From Rugosimonospora acidiphila (GTDB lineage: Bacteria > Actinomycetota > Actinomycetes > Mycobacteriales > Micromonosporaceae), in contig NZ_BAABJQ010000038.1 in NCBI RefSeq assembly GCF_039543385.1, positions 16,759-80,758 of the forward strand: 64,000 nt of DNA, written 5' to 3'. Made by a program: the position numbers and the translations under genes. This document shows positions 32,966 through 41,076 of the stretch, piece by piece. The notes beneath the pieces were generated by a model. The model made no database searches and was not told the DNA's origin. It saw only the letters and a program-made list of their open reading frames with translations. Within the stretch, counting starts at the first letter, position 1. Every line of letters starts with the position of its first letter.

Positions 32966-35379
32966 TGCTTGTACGCCAGTCGTTCCGGGTCAGGTGGGCC
33001 ACCTATGCGAGCGCGATGCTGGCCCTGGTCCTGGGCGTCGCCCTGGTGACCGCGACGGGCGATGTGCTGGCTGGCACCTTCTCGCCGCCGCACCGCGCGC
33101 CGCAGCGCTACGCGCACGCGCCGGTGGTGGTCAGCCCGCTGAACAAGCCGCCCGCGACGGACGCCGGGCTGCCCGCTGCGGTGGTGACCGAACTGGCCGC
33201 ACTCGGTACGGAAACGGTCGACCGGATCTTCTACGCCCAGATCGTCGACGGCCCCTCGGACCAGATCGGCCGCCCGTGGTCGGCGGCGGCGGCGGGGCCG
33301 TACCGACTGCTGGCCGGGAGAGCCCCCGCCAGCGACGACGAGATCGTCGTCCCCACCGGCGATGGACACGTCGGCGACCAGGTACGTGTGTTCACCGCGG
33401 GTGACGCCCGATCGTTCCGGGTGGTGGGCATCGCGTCGGCGGCTTCCTTCGAACACGCCCTGTTCTTCAGCGATCACGAGGCGGCGGTGCTGTGCCCCCG
33501 CGTCGACGCGGTGATCTCGATGGCACCCGTCGCGGCGGTGCGTGCGGCGGTCGCGGGTACGGCGTCCGTGCGGGCCGGGTCGGCGCGGCGCTCACTCGAC
33601 CCCGATCTCGGGCGCGACACCGAGGCGCTGGTCGCGGCCAACTCGCTGGTCGGCACGGCCGGAGGCGTCGCGATCTTCGTCTCGCTGTTCGTGGTCGCCT
33701 CGACGTTCGCGTACGGCGTCGCCCGGCGGCGGCGCGAACTGGCGCTGCTGCGAATGATCGGGGCGACGTCACGCCAGATATCGCGACAGGTACTGGCCGA
33801 GGCGGCGGTGCTGGGCGTGGGGTCCGCCGTCCTGGGCAACCTGCTCGGTCGCGCCCTGTCGCCACCCATGGCGCAATGGCTTGTCCGCCAGGGCTTCGCG
33901 CCGTCCTGGTTCGCGGCGCCCGCCTCCGTCGTGCCCTCCGTGATCGCCATCGTCGTCGGGATCGCGACCGCGATTCTCGGTGCGTGGGCAGCCGCCCGAC
34001 GCGCGGCGCGCGTGCGGCCCACGGAAGCGCTGCGTGAGTCGGGGCTGGAGGCCCGGCCGATGACCGTGCCGCGGTGGCTCGGTGCCATCGCGGTCGGCGG
34101 TGGAGCGCTGGCCATGCTGGTGCTGCCGCCCCTGTCCTCGCCGAACGATGCCCTCAATCGCAAACACTACGTGCCCATGACGATGCTGCTGGTAGTCGCG
34201 CTCGCGCTGCTGGCGCCGGCCATCATCGCCCCGATCACCCGGGCATTCGGCCGGGTGGTGGACCGATCGCGGCGCGCGGTCGGCCTCCTGGTGAACCAGT
34301 CGGCGCGTGCCGCCAGCGCGCAAACCGCGGCGGCCGCCGCGCCGGTCCTCCTCACGGTGGGACTCGCGGCGTGCCTTCTGAGCACCACGGACACCATCGA
34401 CCAGACACGCGCGGCCGAGTCCCAGGCCCAGGTGATCAGTCACTACATTGTTGTACCGGACGGGACGCCGGGCATCGGCATGGCAGAGGTCGACCGCCTT
34501 CGCGCAGTCCCCGGTCTGGTCGCCTGCGCGTCGGCGCCGATGGTCGCGTTCCACGTCGAGGACGGCGGCTCGCTGATCCGACGTGATCTGCAAGCCGTCG
34601 ACTTCGACGCGCTGGCTCAGGTGACGCATCTGCCGATCGTCGCCGGCTCGGTGACGGGCCTGGAGCCGAACGACATCGTCGTCGACCAGGACTGGGGCCG
34701 TAAGGTGGGCGACCCCGTGACGTTGTGGCGCACCGACGGCAGCACCGTGTCGCTGCGCGTGGCCGCCGTCATCCGGACGGGCGCCAACGGCAACGGCGCC
34801 TATGTGGCGCGGCAGTGGGCGCCGTCCGGAACGCTCGCGAGCCAGGTGCTGGTCAATCCGAGCCCGCGTGCCGACCCGGCCACGGTGTCGGACGCACTCC
34901 ACCGCGCGACCGCCGCCTCGGGCGTGGCCGTCGAGTCGACCGCGGATTGGGCGCGATCGCTTCGTACGCACAGCAACGCCGTCACTCGATCCGGCCTCCG
35001 CGTGGTGCTCGGCATCGCACTGCTGTACAGCCTGCTCTCCCTCGCGGGCACGATGCTGATGGCGGCCCAGGAACGTCGCGGCAGCCTGCGCATGCTGCGG
35101 CTCGCCGGAGCCACCTCGGGCCAGCTGCTGCGCATCGCCGGCGCCGAGTCGCTCGCCGTTGTGGCGGTCGGGTTCATTATGGCCGCCGCCGCGCAGGCCC
35201 TCACGCTGGCCGGACTCGGCAGTGCGCTGGTGCGCCTGTCCGGTGCCCGCCCGGAGATCGTTCTGGCCTGGCGGCCGACGCTGGAGGTGACGCTCGTGTG
35301 TGCGGTGGTCACCGTGCTGACGACGCTGGTGTCCGCGACGGTGCATGTACTCGGACGCGAACACCCGCGTACCGGCTGA
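32959..35379 (+). CDS. FtsX-like ABC permease
   Basis: An 806-residue permease with the two-module architecture of actinobacterial FtsX/MacB-type exporters. A first transmembrane helix (YASAMLALVLGVALVTATG) and a large extracellytic loop precede three helices around residues 230-350 with the FtsX motif RRRELALLRMIGATSRQISRQ. A second module repeats helix, extracytoplasmic domain and three C-terminal helices with RRGSLRMLRLAGATSGQLLR. With the ATPase it probably exports or senses a lipid or peptide antibiotic. It begins at GTG 32959 inside the ATPase gene. Confidence 0.93.
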   Translation: MLMLVRQSFRVRWATYASAMLALVLGVALVTATGDVLAGTFSPPHRAPQRYAHAPVVVSPLNKPPATDAGLPAAVVTELAALGTETVDRIFYAQIVDGPSDQIGRPWSAAAAGPYRLLAGRAPASDDEIVVPTGDGHVGDQVRVFTAGDARSFRVVGIASAASFEHALFFSDHEAAVLCPRVDAVISMAPVAAVRAAVAGTASVRAGSARRSLDPDLGRDTEALVAANSLVGTAGGVAIFVSLFVVASTFAYGVARRRRELALLRMIGATSRQISRQVLAEAAVLGVGSAVLGNLLGRALSPPMAQWLVRQGFAPSWFAAPASVVPSVIAIVVGIATAILGAWAAARRAARVRPTEALRESGLEARPMTVPRWLGAIAVGGGALAMLVLPPLSSPNDALNRKHYVPMTMLLVVALALLAPAIIAPITRAFGRVVDRSRRAVGLLVNQSARAASAQTAAAAAPVLLTVGLAACLLSTTDTIDQTRAAESQAQVISHYIVVPDGTPGIGMAEVDRLRAVPGLVACASAPMVAFHVEDGGSLIRRDLQAVDFDALAQVTHLPIVAGSVTGLEPNDIVVDQDWGRKVGDPVTLWRTDGSTVSLRVAAVIRTGANGNGAYVARQWAPSGTLASQVLVNPSPRADPATVSDALHRATAASGVAVESTADWARSLRTHSNAVTRSGLRVVLGIALLYSLLSLAGTMLMAAQERRGSLRMLRLAGATSGQLLRIAGAESLAVVAVGFIMAAAAQALTLAGLGSALVRLSGARPEIVLAWRPTLEVTLVCAVVTVLTTLVSATVHVLGREHPRTG

Positions 35380-35601
35380 CGCGTCCTGCTCCAGGCGCGT
35401 ACGGGCAGAACCTCGTGCGAGCCGACCTGCACAGGCCGCCGGGGCGGGGGCGTGCGGGTCGGCGAGCACCACGCTGGCCCAGTTCCGGTGCCGGCTGTGC
35501 ACGCACCATCTCGCCCTTCCCGACCCGATCCAGAGATCTCGAGCATTTCTCAAGCAACAGCTTCCAGCGTCGCTGGCATCAGCTGGTCTTGGTCGGCCGG
35601 T
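35380..35601. other. Intergenic region between convergent units
   Basis: These 222 bp lie between the permease stop and the stop of the leftward oxidoreductase gene. No gene or clear hairpin terminator was identified. Confidence 0.4.
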
Positions 35602-36240
35602 TCACGATGAAACTTCGACTGTCTTCTGCCAGGTTTCGTGGTCCTCGATGTGAGTGAGCATGTAGTGGGCGAGGTCTGCTCGTGAGATGGTCTTCGGGTT
35701 TGACAGGTGCTGGTTCGCCGCAGCCCGGTAGCGCCCGGTGAGCCGCCCGTCGGTGAGCATCGGTGGGCGGATGATTGTCCAGTCGATGCCGCTGGCCGTG
35801 ACGACGCGTTCCATGGCGGTCATGTCTGCGTAGCCGTAACGGTAGAGACGCTGGACAAGAAGTCTGGTGACGAGCCGCTGGGGTAGCGGAGCCTCGGGAG
35901 GGATTTCGAGGCCGGCCGAGGACAGGCACACAAGGCGTCGCGCCCCGGTGTGGCGCATGGCGTCGATGATGTTGGTCGTGCCTTGGGAGTAAACGGTGGT
36001 GGGATGTTTGCGATCCCGGCTGCCCAGGCATGACAGGACGGCGTCATGACCGCCGACGGCGGCTTCCCACGTCTGGGGCCGCAGTACGTCTGCGGTGATG
36101 ACGGTCGGCCGGGCGTGGTCGCTGATTGTGATCCTGTCAGGGTTGCGGGCGACGACGGTGACGTTGTGGCCAGCGCCGAGTGCCTGAGTCAGGAGTTGGG
36201 CGCCGGTGCCGCCGGTAGGGCCGAAGATGAGTAGCTTCAT
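35602..36240 (-). CDS. NAD(P)H-binding oxidoreductase (atypical SDR)
   Basis: A 212-residue protein with the N-terminal dinucleotide motif LIFGPTGGTGAQLL (GxxGxxG) and the family pattern NVTVVARNPDRI, ADVLRPQTWEAAVGGHDAVLSCLG, RLVCLSSAGLE and IDWTIIRPPML. This is the NmrA/BVR-B-like group of short reductases, often redox sensors or flavin/quinone reductases. The ATG overlaps the stop of the preceding small ORF by 4 bases, making it the last gene of a four-gene overlapping operon opposite MarR. Confidence 0.88.
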   Translation of the reverse strand: MKLLIFGPTGGTGAQLLTQALGAGHNVTVVARNPDRITISDHARPTVITADVLRPQTWEAAVGGHDAVLSCLGSRDRKHPTTVYSQGTTNIIDAMRHTGARRLVCLSSAGLEIPPEAPLPQRLVTRLLVQRLYRYGYADMTAMERVVTASGIDWTIIRPPMLTDGRLTGRYRAAANQHLSNPKTISRADLAHYMLTHIEDHETWQKTVEVSS

Positions 36241-36473
36241 GATTGATCCGTGAATGTGTCGACCAGGGCGACGGCCAGGGCTTGCTGACCGGCGAGGGAG
36301 AGATGCAGTCCGTCGTCGAGGTGCAATTGCCCAGCGGCCTGCCGGCCGATGACGGGTCGGGCGTCGAGCGTGGGATCGGGTTGCGTGTTCAGGATCTGCC
36401 CGATGGCGTCGATGTCACGATTGTCTCGCTTTTCCCGACCTGGACCGTTCGCGGGTTGTGGCCAGTGGATCAT
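36237..36473 (-). pseudogene. SGNH/GDSL hydrolase C-terminal fragment
   Basis: A 78-residue ORF whose end (HLDDGLHLSLAGQQALAVAL) is the block V Asp-x-x-His motif of SGNH hydrolases. The Ser-containing GDS block and the oxyanion residues are missing, so it cannot be a complete esterase. It nevertheless overlaps both neighbours by 4 bases (ATGA), so it is probably still translated as part of the operon. It may be an in-place deletion remnant. Confidence 0.5.
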
Positions 36474-37171
36474 GTGTTGGTCGTGGTCTTGTTGGCTCGG
36501 GTGCGCGGCAGAAGGAAACCGGTGGCGATGAGCCAGGCCAGCGCGGTGAACCGGGCTATGGGCAGCAGGATGGCCGTGTCTGAGACCAGGAGGGTGAGGT
36601 GGGACAGTTCGGCGACGGCGGCGATGACCAGGCCGATAAGCGCCAGTAGGCGCGGCAGCAGTCCGGCCAGCAGGCCTGGCACGGCGACACCCGCGACGAG
36701 CAGGCCCAGGAAGACGACGTGCCCGGTGCCGCCGGTAGCGAAGGCGAGGTCCTGCAGCGCCCGGACAAGGGCCGGCTCGTCGAGCACCTCCGGACGTGAC
36801 AGCACCCAGCTGAACAGGCCGGACAGGCCCAGCATGGCCGCAGCCAGCACGCCGCCGACCAGGGCGATGGTGGCCCCGGGCACCCGGATGCCGAGATTAC
36901 GCAGCCGGGCTGAGACGGTGGCGGCATAGATCGCCATCGGGACCGAGGCGGCGAACTGCAGGAACGCGCTTACCCGTACGGCGTCCTGGTGGCCGTGGAA
37001 ATATGCCAGAATCTCGGGCGAGGAGCCGAACGGTGACGGGAAGGTGTCGCCGCCCGCCATGGCCGTGCTGATGGCGATCCCGCCGACGAACAGCGTCGTG
37101 AACACCACGGCGAGAATCCCCAGCGGGGGCCCACCATCGGCCTGTCGCGGGGTGCGCTCAGAGGTTGTCAC
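36470..37171 (-). CDS. DUF4386-like integral membrane protein
   Basis: A 233-residue protein with about six hydrophobic helices (LGILAVVFTTLFVGGIAI, FLQFAASVPMAIYAATV, ATIALVGGVLAAAMLGL, HVVFLGLLVAGVAVPGLLAG, LLALIGLVIAAVAELSHL and a last helix). Length and helix spacing resemble the DUF4386/YhfC-like family of unknown function. It overlaps the SDR gene upstream and the GDSL fragment downstream by 4 bases each and is probably controlled by the divergent MarR. Confidence 0.7.
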   Translation of the reverse strand: MTTSERTPRQADGGPPLGILAVVFTTLFVGGIAISTAMAGGDTFPSPFGSSPEILAYFHGHQDAVRVSAFLQFAASVPMAIYAATVSARLRNLGIRVPGATIALVGGVLAAAMLGLSGLFSWVLSRPEVLDEPALVRALQDLAFATGGTGHVVFLGLLVAGVAVPGLLAGLLPRLLALIGLVIAAVAELSHLTLLVSDTAILLPIARFTALAWLIATGFLLPRTRANKTTTNT

Positions 37172-37959
37172 ACGATCACCCGCCCGCCGGTCAGGTCGAG
37201 GGTGACCCCGGTGACCCAGGACGATGCGTTCGAGGCGAGATACAGCACGGCCTGGGCGACATCATCAGGCTGCCCGATGCGGCCTAGCGGGAATGCTCCG
37301 GCCATCTCGTCGAGTTGCTCCGCGGACATGAACCGCCGCATGCGGTCGTTGAGCACCGCGGAGGGGGCCAGGCAGTTGACGCGGATGCCATGCCTGCCGA
37401 CCTCGTTCGCCAGGTGCTTCGTGAACATCACCACGCCCGCCTTCGCTGCGGCGTATGCGGCGTTGGCGCCGCTCGGTTGGCGGCCTGCTGTAGAGGACAT
37501 GGTGATGATCGATCCGCCACCTCGCTCGATCAAGGCGGGCAGGAACGTGGCCACCGTGAGATACACCGACGTCAGGTCGGACTCGATGACCGAGCGCCAC
37601 TGATCAAGTCCGAGCTGGGTGGTGGGCACAGGGGTGCCCTGGCCACCGGCGAACGTCGCGAGGATCTCCACTGGCCCCAGCGCGTGCTCGACCGTGTCGC
37701 GCATGCTCCGCACCGCGGCCTCATCTGCAACATCACCGGGTGCCGCCACCGCCGTACCACCCTCCGCGGCGATCTCTGTGACGACTGCATCGATCGCCGC
37801 CTGGTCACGGCCGTTCACCGCGACCTTGACGCCGTTTGCCGCCAAGGCGCGGCAGGTCGCCGCTCCGATTCCTCGTGAGCCGCCGGTCACCAGCGCGACC
37901 TTGCCGGCCAGGCCCGGATAGCGCGGCGGGTGACCACCGGCTTCGCTGAACACCTCCAT
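37168..37959 (-). CDS. SDR-family oxidoreductase
   Basis: A 263-residue classical short-chain dehydrogenase: cofactor loop TGGSRGIG, NAG-like motif FAGGQG, catalytic Ser in TMSSTAG and YAAAK (Tyr/Lys), followed by NCLAPSAVLNDRMRR. The C-terminus TGVTLDLTGGRVIV fits the family. ATG 37959 is chosen because GGAGG lies 5 bases upstream; the longer reading frame to 37992 lacks this. It is the first gene of the operon divergent from MarR. The substrate is unknown. Confidence 0.92.
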   Translation of the reverse strand: MEVFSEAGGHPPRYPGLAGKVALVTGGSRGIGAATCRALAANGVKVAVNGRDQAAIDAVVTEIAAEGGTAVAAPGDVADEAAVRSMRDTVEHALGPVEILATFAGGQGTPVPTTQLGLDQWRSVIESDLTSVYLTVATFLPALIERGGGSIITMSSTAGRQPSGANAAYAAAKAGVVMFTKHLANEVGRHGIRVNCLAPSAVLNDRMRRFMSAEQLDEMAGAFPLGRIGQPDDVAQAVLYLASNASSWVTGVTLDLTGGRVIV

Positions 37960-37975
37960 AGCTGCCTCCGTTCTC

Positions 37976-38006
37976 CTATGTGAACTATTCATAGCACAGA
38001 ACTATT
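37976..38006. promoter_or_regulatory. Putative MarR operator
   Basis: The 68-bp space between the SDR operon and the MarR gene holds an inverted repeat CTATG-N9-CATAG (37976-37994) and a direct repeat GAACTATT (37982-37989 and 37999-38006). It overlaps where both divergent promoters must be, as expected for MarR autoregulation and control of the operon. Confidence 0.5.
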
Positions 38007-38027
38007 CTCTACCGCTACCATTACCGC

Positions 38028-38534
38028 ATGACCGCACAACAGCAGGCCGGCCACGACGACGGATCGACACCTCGTCACCGACCCAGGACAACGGCGTTCC
38101 TCCTCGCGCAGGTGGGTGCGCACGCCGCGGCGCGGTTCGCCGAACGGATCAGCGAACTCGGGGTGATTCCCGCCGATGCCGGACTCCTGCGCATGATCGC
38201 CACACAGCCGGGGCGCAGTCAGCAGTCCCTGGCCGAGGAGCTGGGAGTCGTGCCGAGCCGAGTCGTCGCACTGGTCGACAACCTGGAACGCAAAGGGCTC
38301 ATCGAACGACGGCGAAACCCACAGGACCGCCGAAACTACGCACTGCACCTCACCACTGAAGGCACACACGTGATGACTGAGATGCGCGGGATCGGCTCCG
38401 CGCACGAGGACGACATCTGCGCCGCGCTCGACGACACCCAGCGTGCGCGGCTCGCCGCGCTACTCGAAGCCATCGCCGCACAGCAAGGTCTCACGCCCGG
38501 CGTCCACCCCGGATACCAGCAACGGCCGCGGTGA
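38028..38534 (+). CDS. MarR-family transcriptional regulator
   Basis: A 168-residue MarR protein. Helices H1-H2 (FLLAQVGAHAAARFAERISE) are followed by the winged-helix LRMIATQPGRSQQSLAEELG, recognition helix VVPSRVVALVDNLERKGLI and the wing ERRRNPQDRRNYALHLT with the conserved Asp-Arg. The C-terminal helix completes the dimer domain. It is divergent from, and probably represses, the SDR-membrane protein-oxidoreductase operon, responding to an unknown small molecule. Confidence 0.93.
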   Translation: MTAQQQAGHDDGSTPRHRPRTTAFLLAQVGAHAAARFAERISELGVIPADAGLLRMIATQPGRSQQSLAEELGVVPSRVVALVDNLERKGLIERRRNPQDRRNYALHLTTEGTHVMTEMRGIGSAHEDDICAALDDTQRARLAALLEAIAAQQGLTPGVHPGYQQRPR

Positions 38535-38740
38535 CCACAACAAACAGCCAGACCAGCAGAAGAGCGGGTAATGCCTGCTGGCGGATTGGTCGATCTCAGG
38601 ACCGGACACGGGCCAAACAACGCGCCGGTATCCCCACGACCACGAGGACGAGCCTGCCTTTGACCGACATCGCCCACGGCGCGGACTGGAGTTCGTGACG
38701 CAGGACGATCATGTAGTTGGAGTTCAACTCGCTCGACTAC
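38535..38740. other. Intergenic stretch downstream of MarR
   Basis: No gene is recognised. A leftward frame is open but has no family motif. The stretch leads into the transketolase relic, so this is probably decayed sequence. Confidence 0.35.
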
Positions 38741-38840
38741 ACGCGGCCATGGCCATCCCGACCGCGTTGCCCAGGCCCTGGCCGAGCGGACCGGTGGTGG
38801 TCTCCGCTCCCGCGGTGTTCCCGTGCCCCGGGTGACCCGG
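38741..38840 (-). pseudogene. Transketolase relic (about 33 residues)
   Basis: The complementary strand reads PGHPGHGNTAGAETTTGPLG, then QGLGNAVGMAMAA, an almost perfect copy of the thiamine-diphosphate-site region of transketolases. The similarity stops abruptly at both sides, so it is a deletion remnant. Confidence 0.8.
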
Positions 38841-39065
38841 AGTGAGCGAGCCCCACTGCCGCAGCGCCTTGAGGTCCTCTATCGCGAGGCCGTAGCCGGA
38901 CTACGCCCAGAAGACGGCAGGCCCGATGACCCAGCCGCCGATCAATGGTTGGCGAGCCGAGGCATCACCGCCGCCGTGCGGTTCACAGTGGAGCGTTTCG
39001 GCAGTGACAGCGCACCCGAAGGCCGCGCCGCGCTCGGCCAGATCGTCAAGACCGTCCGCCGCTGA
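38823..39065 (+). CDS. Small hypothetical ORF, possibly a relic
   Basis: An 80-residue frame from GTG 38823 with reasonable coding composition (RLEVLYREAVAGL, ITAAVRFTVERFG, LGQIVKTVRR). It overlaps the transketolase relic by 18 bases, lacks a convincing ribosome site and matches no family I know. It may be the C-terminal end of a deleted gene. Confidence 0.3.
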   Translation: MPRVTRSERAPLPQRLEVLYREAVAGLRPEDGRPDDPAADQWLASRGITAAVRFTVERFGSDSAPEGRAALGQIVKTVRR

Positions 39066-39294
39066 TGCGAGTCGCAGTCCTTACCGGAGCTGGCCCTTCA
39101 CCGAGGCACCACAGGCCCGTCGGCGACCAACGCACGCTCGATCGGGCGCAGCTCTGACCGCAGCTGCCCTCCATCGAGGCTACGACGCCGGTTGCCGCCT
39201 GCTCGACCCTGACGAAATGGTCGCGGCTCTGACCGGTGCGGGCGCGCCGGCCGGTCTCCAGCAGGGCTGGTGCAACCGGGGCAGAATAGGCCCC
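39066..39294. other. Intergenic stretch upstream of the LURP-one-like gene
   Basis: No gene is supported. CAGAATAGG lies 6-14 bases before the ATG at 39295 and could be a -10 for a leaderless transcript. Confidence 0.3.
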
Positions 39295-39816
39295 ATGTAT
39301 CTCATTCGTGAGCGGATTTTCGATCTGGGCGACGACTTCGACATCACCGACGATTCCGGCCGGCTCGTCTACCACGTCGACGGCAAAGTGCTGAGCGTCC
39401 GCGACCGGCTCGTCATCGAGGATCCGTCCGGGCGCGAGGTGGCATCCGTGTATCGCCAGTTGGTGGCGCTGCGCCGCACGTACGCCATCGAAATCGGTGG
39501 CGACAAGGCCGCCGAGGTGCGCAAGAACCTGTTCACGCCGTTCCGCGACAAGTACACCATCGACATACCCGGCCCGTCCGACTTCGAGATGCGGGGGGAT
39601 CTCCTGGATCACGAGTACGCCGTGGAGCGCGACGGTCGAGAGGTCGCGACGGTGTCGAAGCGCTGGTTAAGTATCCGCGACACGTACGCGGTGAACGTCG
39701 TCGAGGGCGAAGATCATCTGCTGGTCCTGGCCGCAGTCCTGGCGTTGGACCTCGCCCAGTCCCGGGCGGAGGAAGAACGCGAGCAGCGCGAGGAACGCGA
39801 CCGCCAAGGCGGTTGA
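39295..39816 (+). CDS. LURP-one-related (Tubby-like fold) protein
   Basis: A 173-residue protein with the LURP-one-related pattern: YLIRERIFDLGDDFDITDDS, YHVDGKVLSVRDRLVIEDP, VASVYRQLVALRRTYAIEI and EYAVERDGREVATVSKRWLS, followed by a DTYAVNV strand and a helix (LLVLAAVLALDLAQSRAEEE). Bacterial members are small 12-strand barrels of unknown function, likely cytosolic or membrane-associated. The charged C-terminal tail (EEREQREERDRQ) is probably disordered. No ribosome site is obvious. Confidence 0.88.
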   Translation: MYLIRERIFDLGDDFDITDDSGRLVYHVDGKVLSVRDRLVIEDPSGREVASVYRQLVALRRTYAIEIGGDKAAEVRKNLFTPFRDKYTIDIPGPSDFEMRGDLLDHEYAVERDGREVATVSKRWLSIRDTYAVNVVEGEDHLLVLAAVLALDLAQSRAEEEREQREERDRQGG

Positions 39817-39887
39817 CCTCGAGTCCACGACGTTTACCGGCCCGCATCGCTGAAACAGTCCAGCAGGCTCCGATGCCCCTGTGTTTG

Positions 39888-39992
39888 TCAAGCGGTTCGT
39901 AGGGTGTGGTCTGCGGGGTTGAGTTGTTGGATGAGCTGGTAGGCCTCGCGGGCGATGTGGCGTTTGATGCAGCGAATGGCTTCGCAGCCGAG
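39888..39992 (-). pseudogene. IS110-like transposase C-terminal relic
   Basis: The last about 33 codons before a stop read CEAIRCIKRHIAREAYQLIQ, like the conserved end of IS110/IS116/IS902 transposases. The catalytic DEDD region and the Ser motif are absent. It is a short remnant only. Confidence 0.5.
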
Positions 39993-40204
39993 GTCGGCCG
40001 CCCGGCCGGGCCACCACCCATCCAAACCGGCCCAGCCCGCCCCGATCCCTGCCCCGCTGGGCGGGATTTTCTTCGCTAGGCCGGGTAGGTAGCTTGCCGT
40101 TGGTGTGAGGGTGACGCTGGCCGTCTCGCTCTCGATGGTCCAGGCACTGTGGTCGCTGTTCCTCGCTGACCAGCGGCGGGTGGGCGAGTTTTTGGGAGAT
40201 GACC

Positions 40205-40542
40205 CATTTTGACGGCGGGGATGACGACGGCGCCGTAGATGTCGTCGTCGCGGAACGCCTCGGACATCTGCTCGGAAGTCATGTTGATGATCCGGATCCG
40301 GTCGGCGTCCGTTCCGGCCCGGACGGCGGTGGCGATCGCGTCGGCGGCACCGTCGAGTGCAGAGGTGCCGGAAGCGCCGGCCGGCTGCGGCTCGACCACC
40401 AGCGCCACGGGCAGCCCGCGCAGGTTCGCCGGCGGTTCGGTGATGCCGCTGAGGTAGCACGCCGGCAGTGCCCACTGAGCAGTACGATCATGATGATCGG
40501 GAGTCGCCAGACGTCCGGGCTCCGGAACGCGTGCGCTGACAT
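40205..40542 (-). pseudogene. DUF3533/YhgE-like membrane protein relic with frameshift
   Basis: The start MSAHAFRSPDVWRLPIIMIV has a good ATG and first membrane helix, but after LLS the frame must shift near 40468-40474 to continue ALPACYLSGITEPPANLRGL and then VALVVEPQ...IYGAVVIPA. That pattern is the extracytoplasmic start of YhgE/Pip/DUF3533-type ABC-2-like proteins. The rest of the protein is missing. A one-base shift in a G run plus a large deletion has inactivated it. Confidence 0.6.
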
Positions 40543-40551
40543 GGTGCGTCC

Positions 40552-41076
40552 TCAGCGCTGGCCGGCGCCGGGAGTGTAGAGCTCCTCCTCGGTGACGACG
40601 GGGGCGACGATGTCCTCGGGGCGCCCGACTCGCGCGGCCGAGCCGAACATGGGGCCGCGGGCCGGCTGTACGGGGGCGAAGGCGGCGAAGCCCCGCTGCT
40701 TGGGGATGTCGTCATAGACCGCCTCCATCCCGCCGCGCAGCAGGTAGGTCTCGTGCCAGAAGCCGGTGCCGCCGCTGTCGCGCAGGAAGTTGCGCCACCA
40801 GCGCCGGTGCGGTTCGGACCGTGCCCACGACAGCAGGGAGGGAAGATCCCGCCAGTATTGGCGGATGCCGACGTGCATGGGGAACAGCGACCAGAGCAGC
40901 GACTCGTGGTGCAGCAGGCCCTCAGGTGTCTCGCTGGCGGACTGGCCGATCTGGGGGCCGTAGCCCATCAGCGTCCGCAGGCCGTAGAGCCGGTTGACGC
41001 GCATGCCGAGGTACACGACCACGAGGTCGGGGTAGGGCGACAGATCGACGGTCTGCCGGTTGACGCGAGTGGGCAT
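40552..41076 (-). CDS. DUF4188 family (monooxygenase-like) protein
   Basis: A 174-residue protein with the DUF4188 pattern: VVVYLGMRVNRLYGLRTL, GLLHHESLLWSLFPMHVGIR, YWRDLPSLLSWARSEPHRRW and FWHETYLLRGGMEAVYDDIP. Members are heme-free, dimeric alpha/beta-barrel-like proteins annotated as possible monooxygenases or aldoxime-type enzymes. Its ATG overlaps the MFS stop (TAATG), so it is the last gene of the hydrolase-MFS-DUF4188 operon. Confidence 0.85.
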   Translation of the reverse strand: MPTRVNRQTVDLSPYPDLVVVYLGMRVNRLYGLRTLMGYGPQIGQSASETPEGLLHHESLLWSLFPMHVGIRQYWRDLPSLLSWARSEPHRRWWRNFLRDSGGTGFWHETYLLRGGMEAVYDDIPKQRGFAAFAPVQPARGPMFGSAARVGRPEDIVAPVVTEEELYTPGAGQR

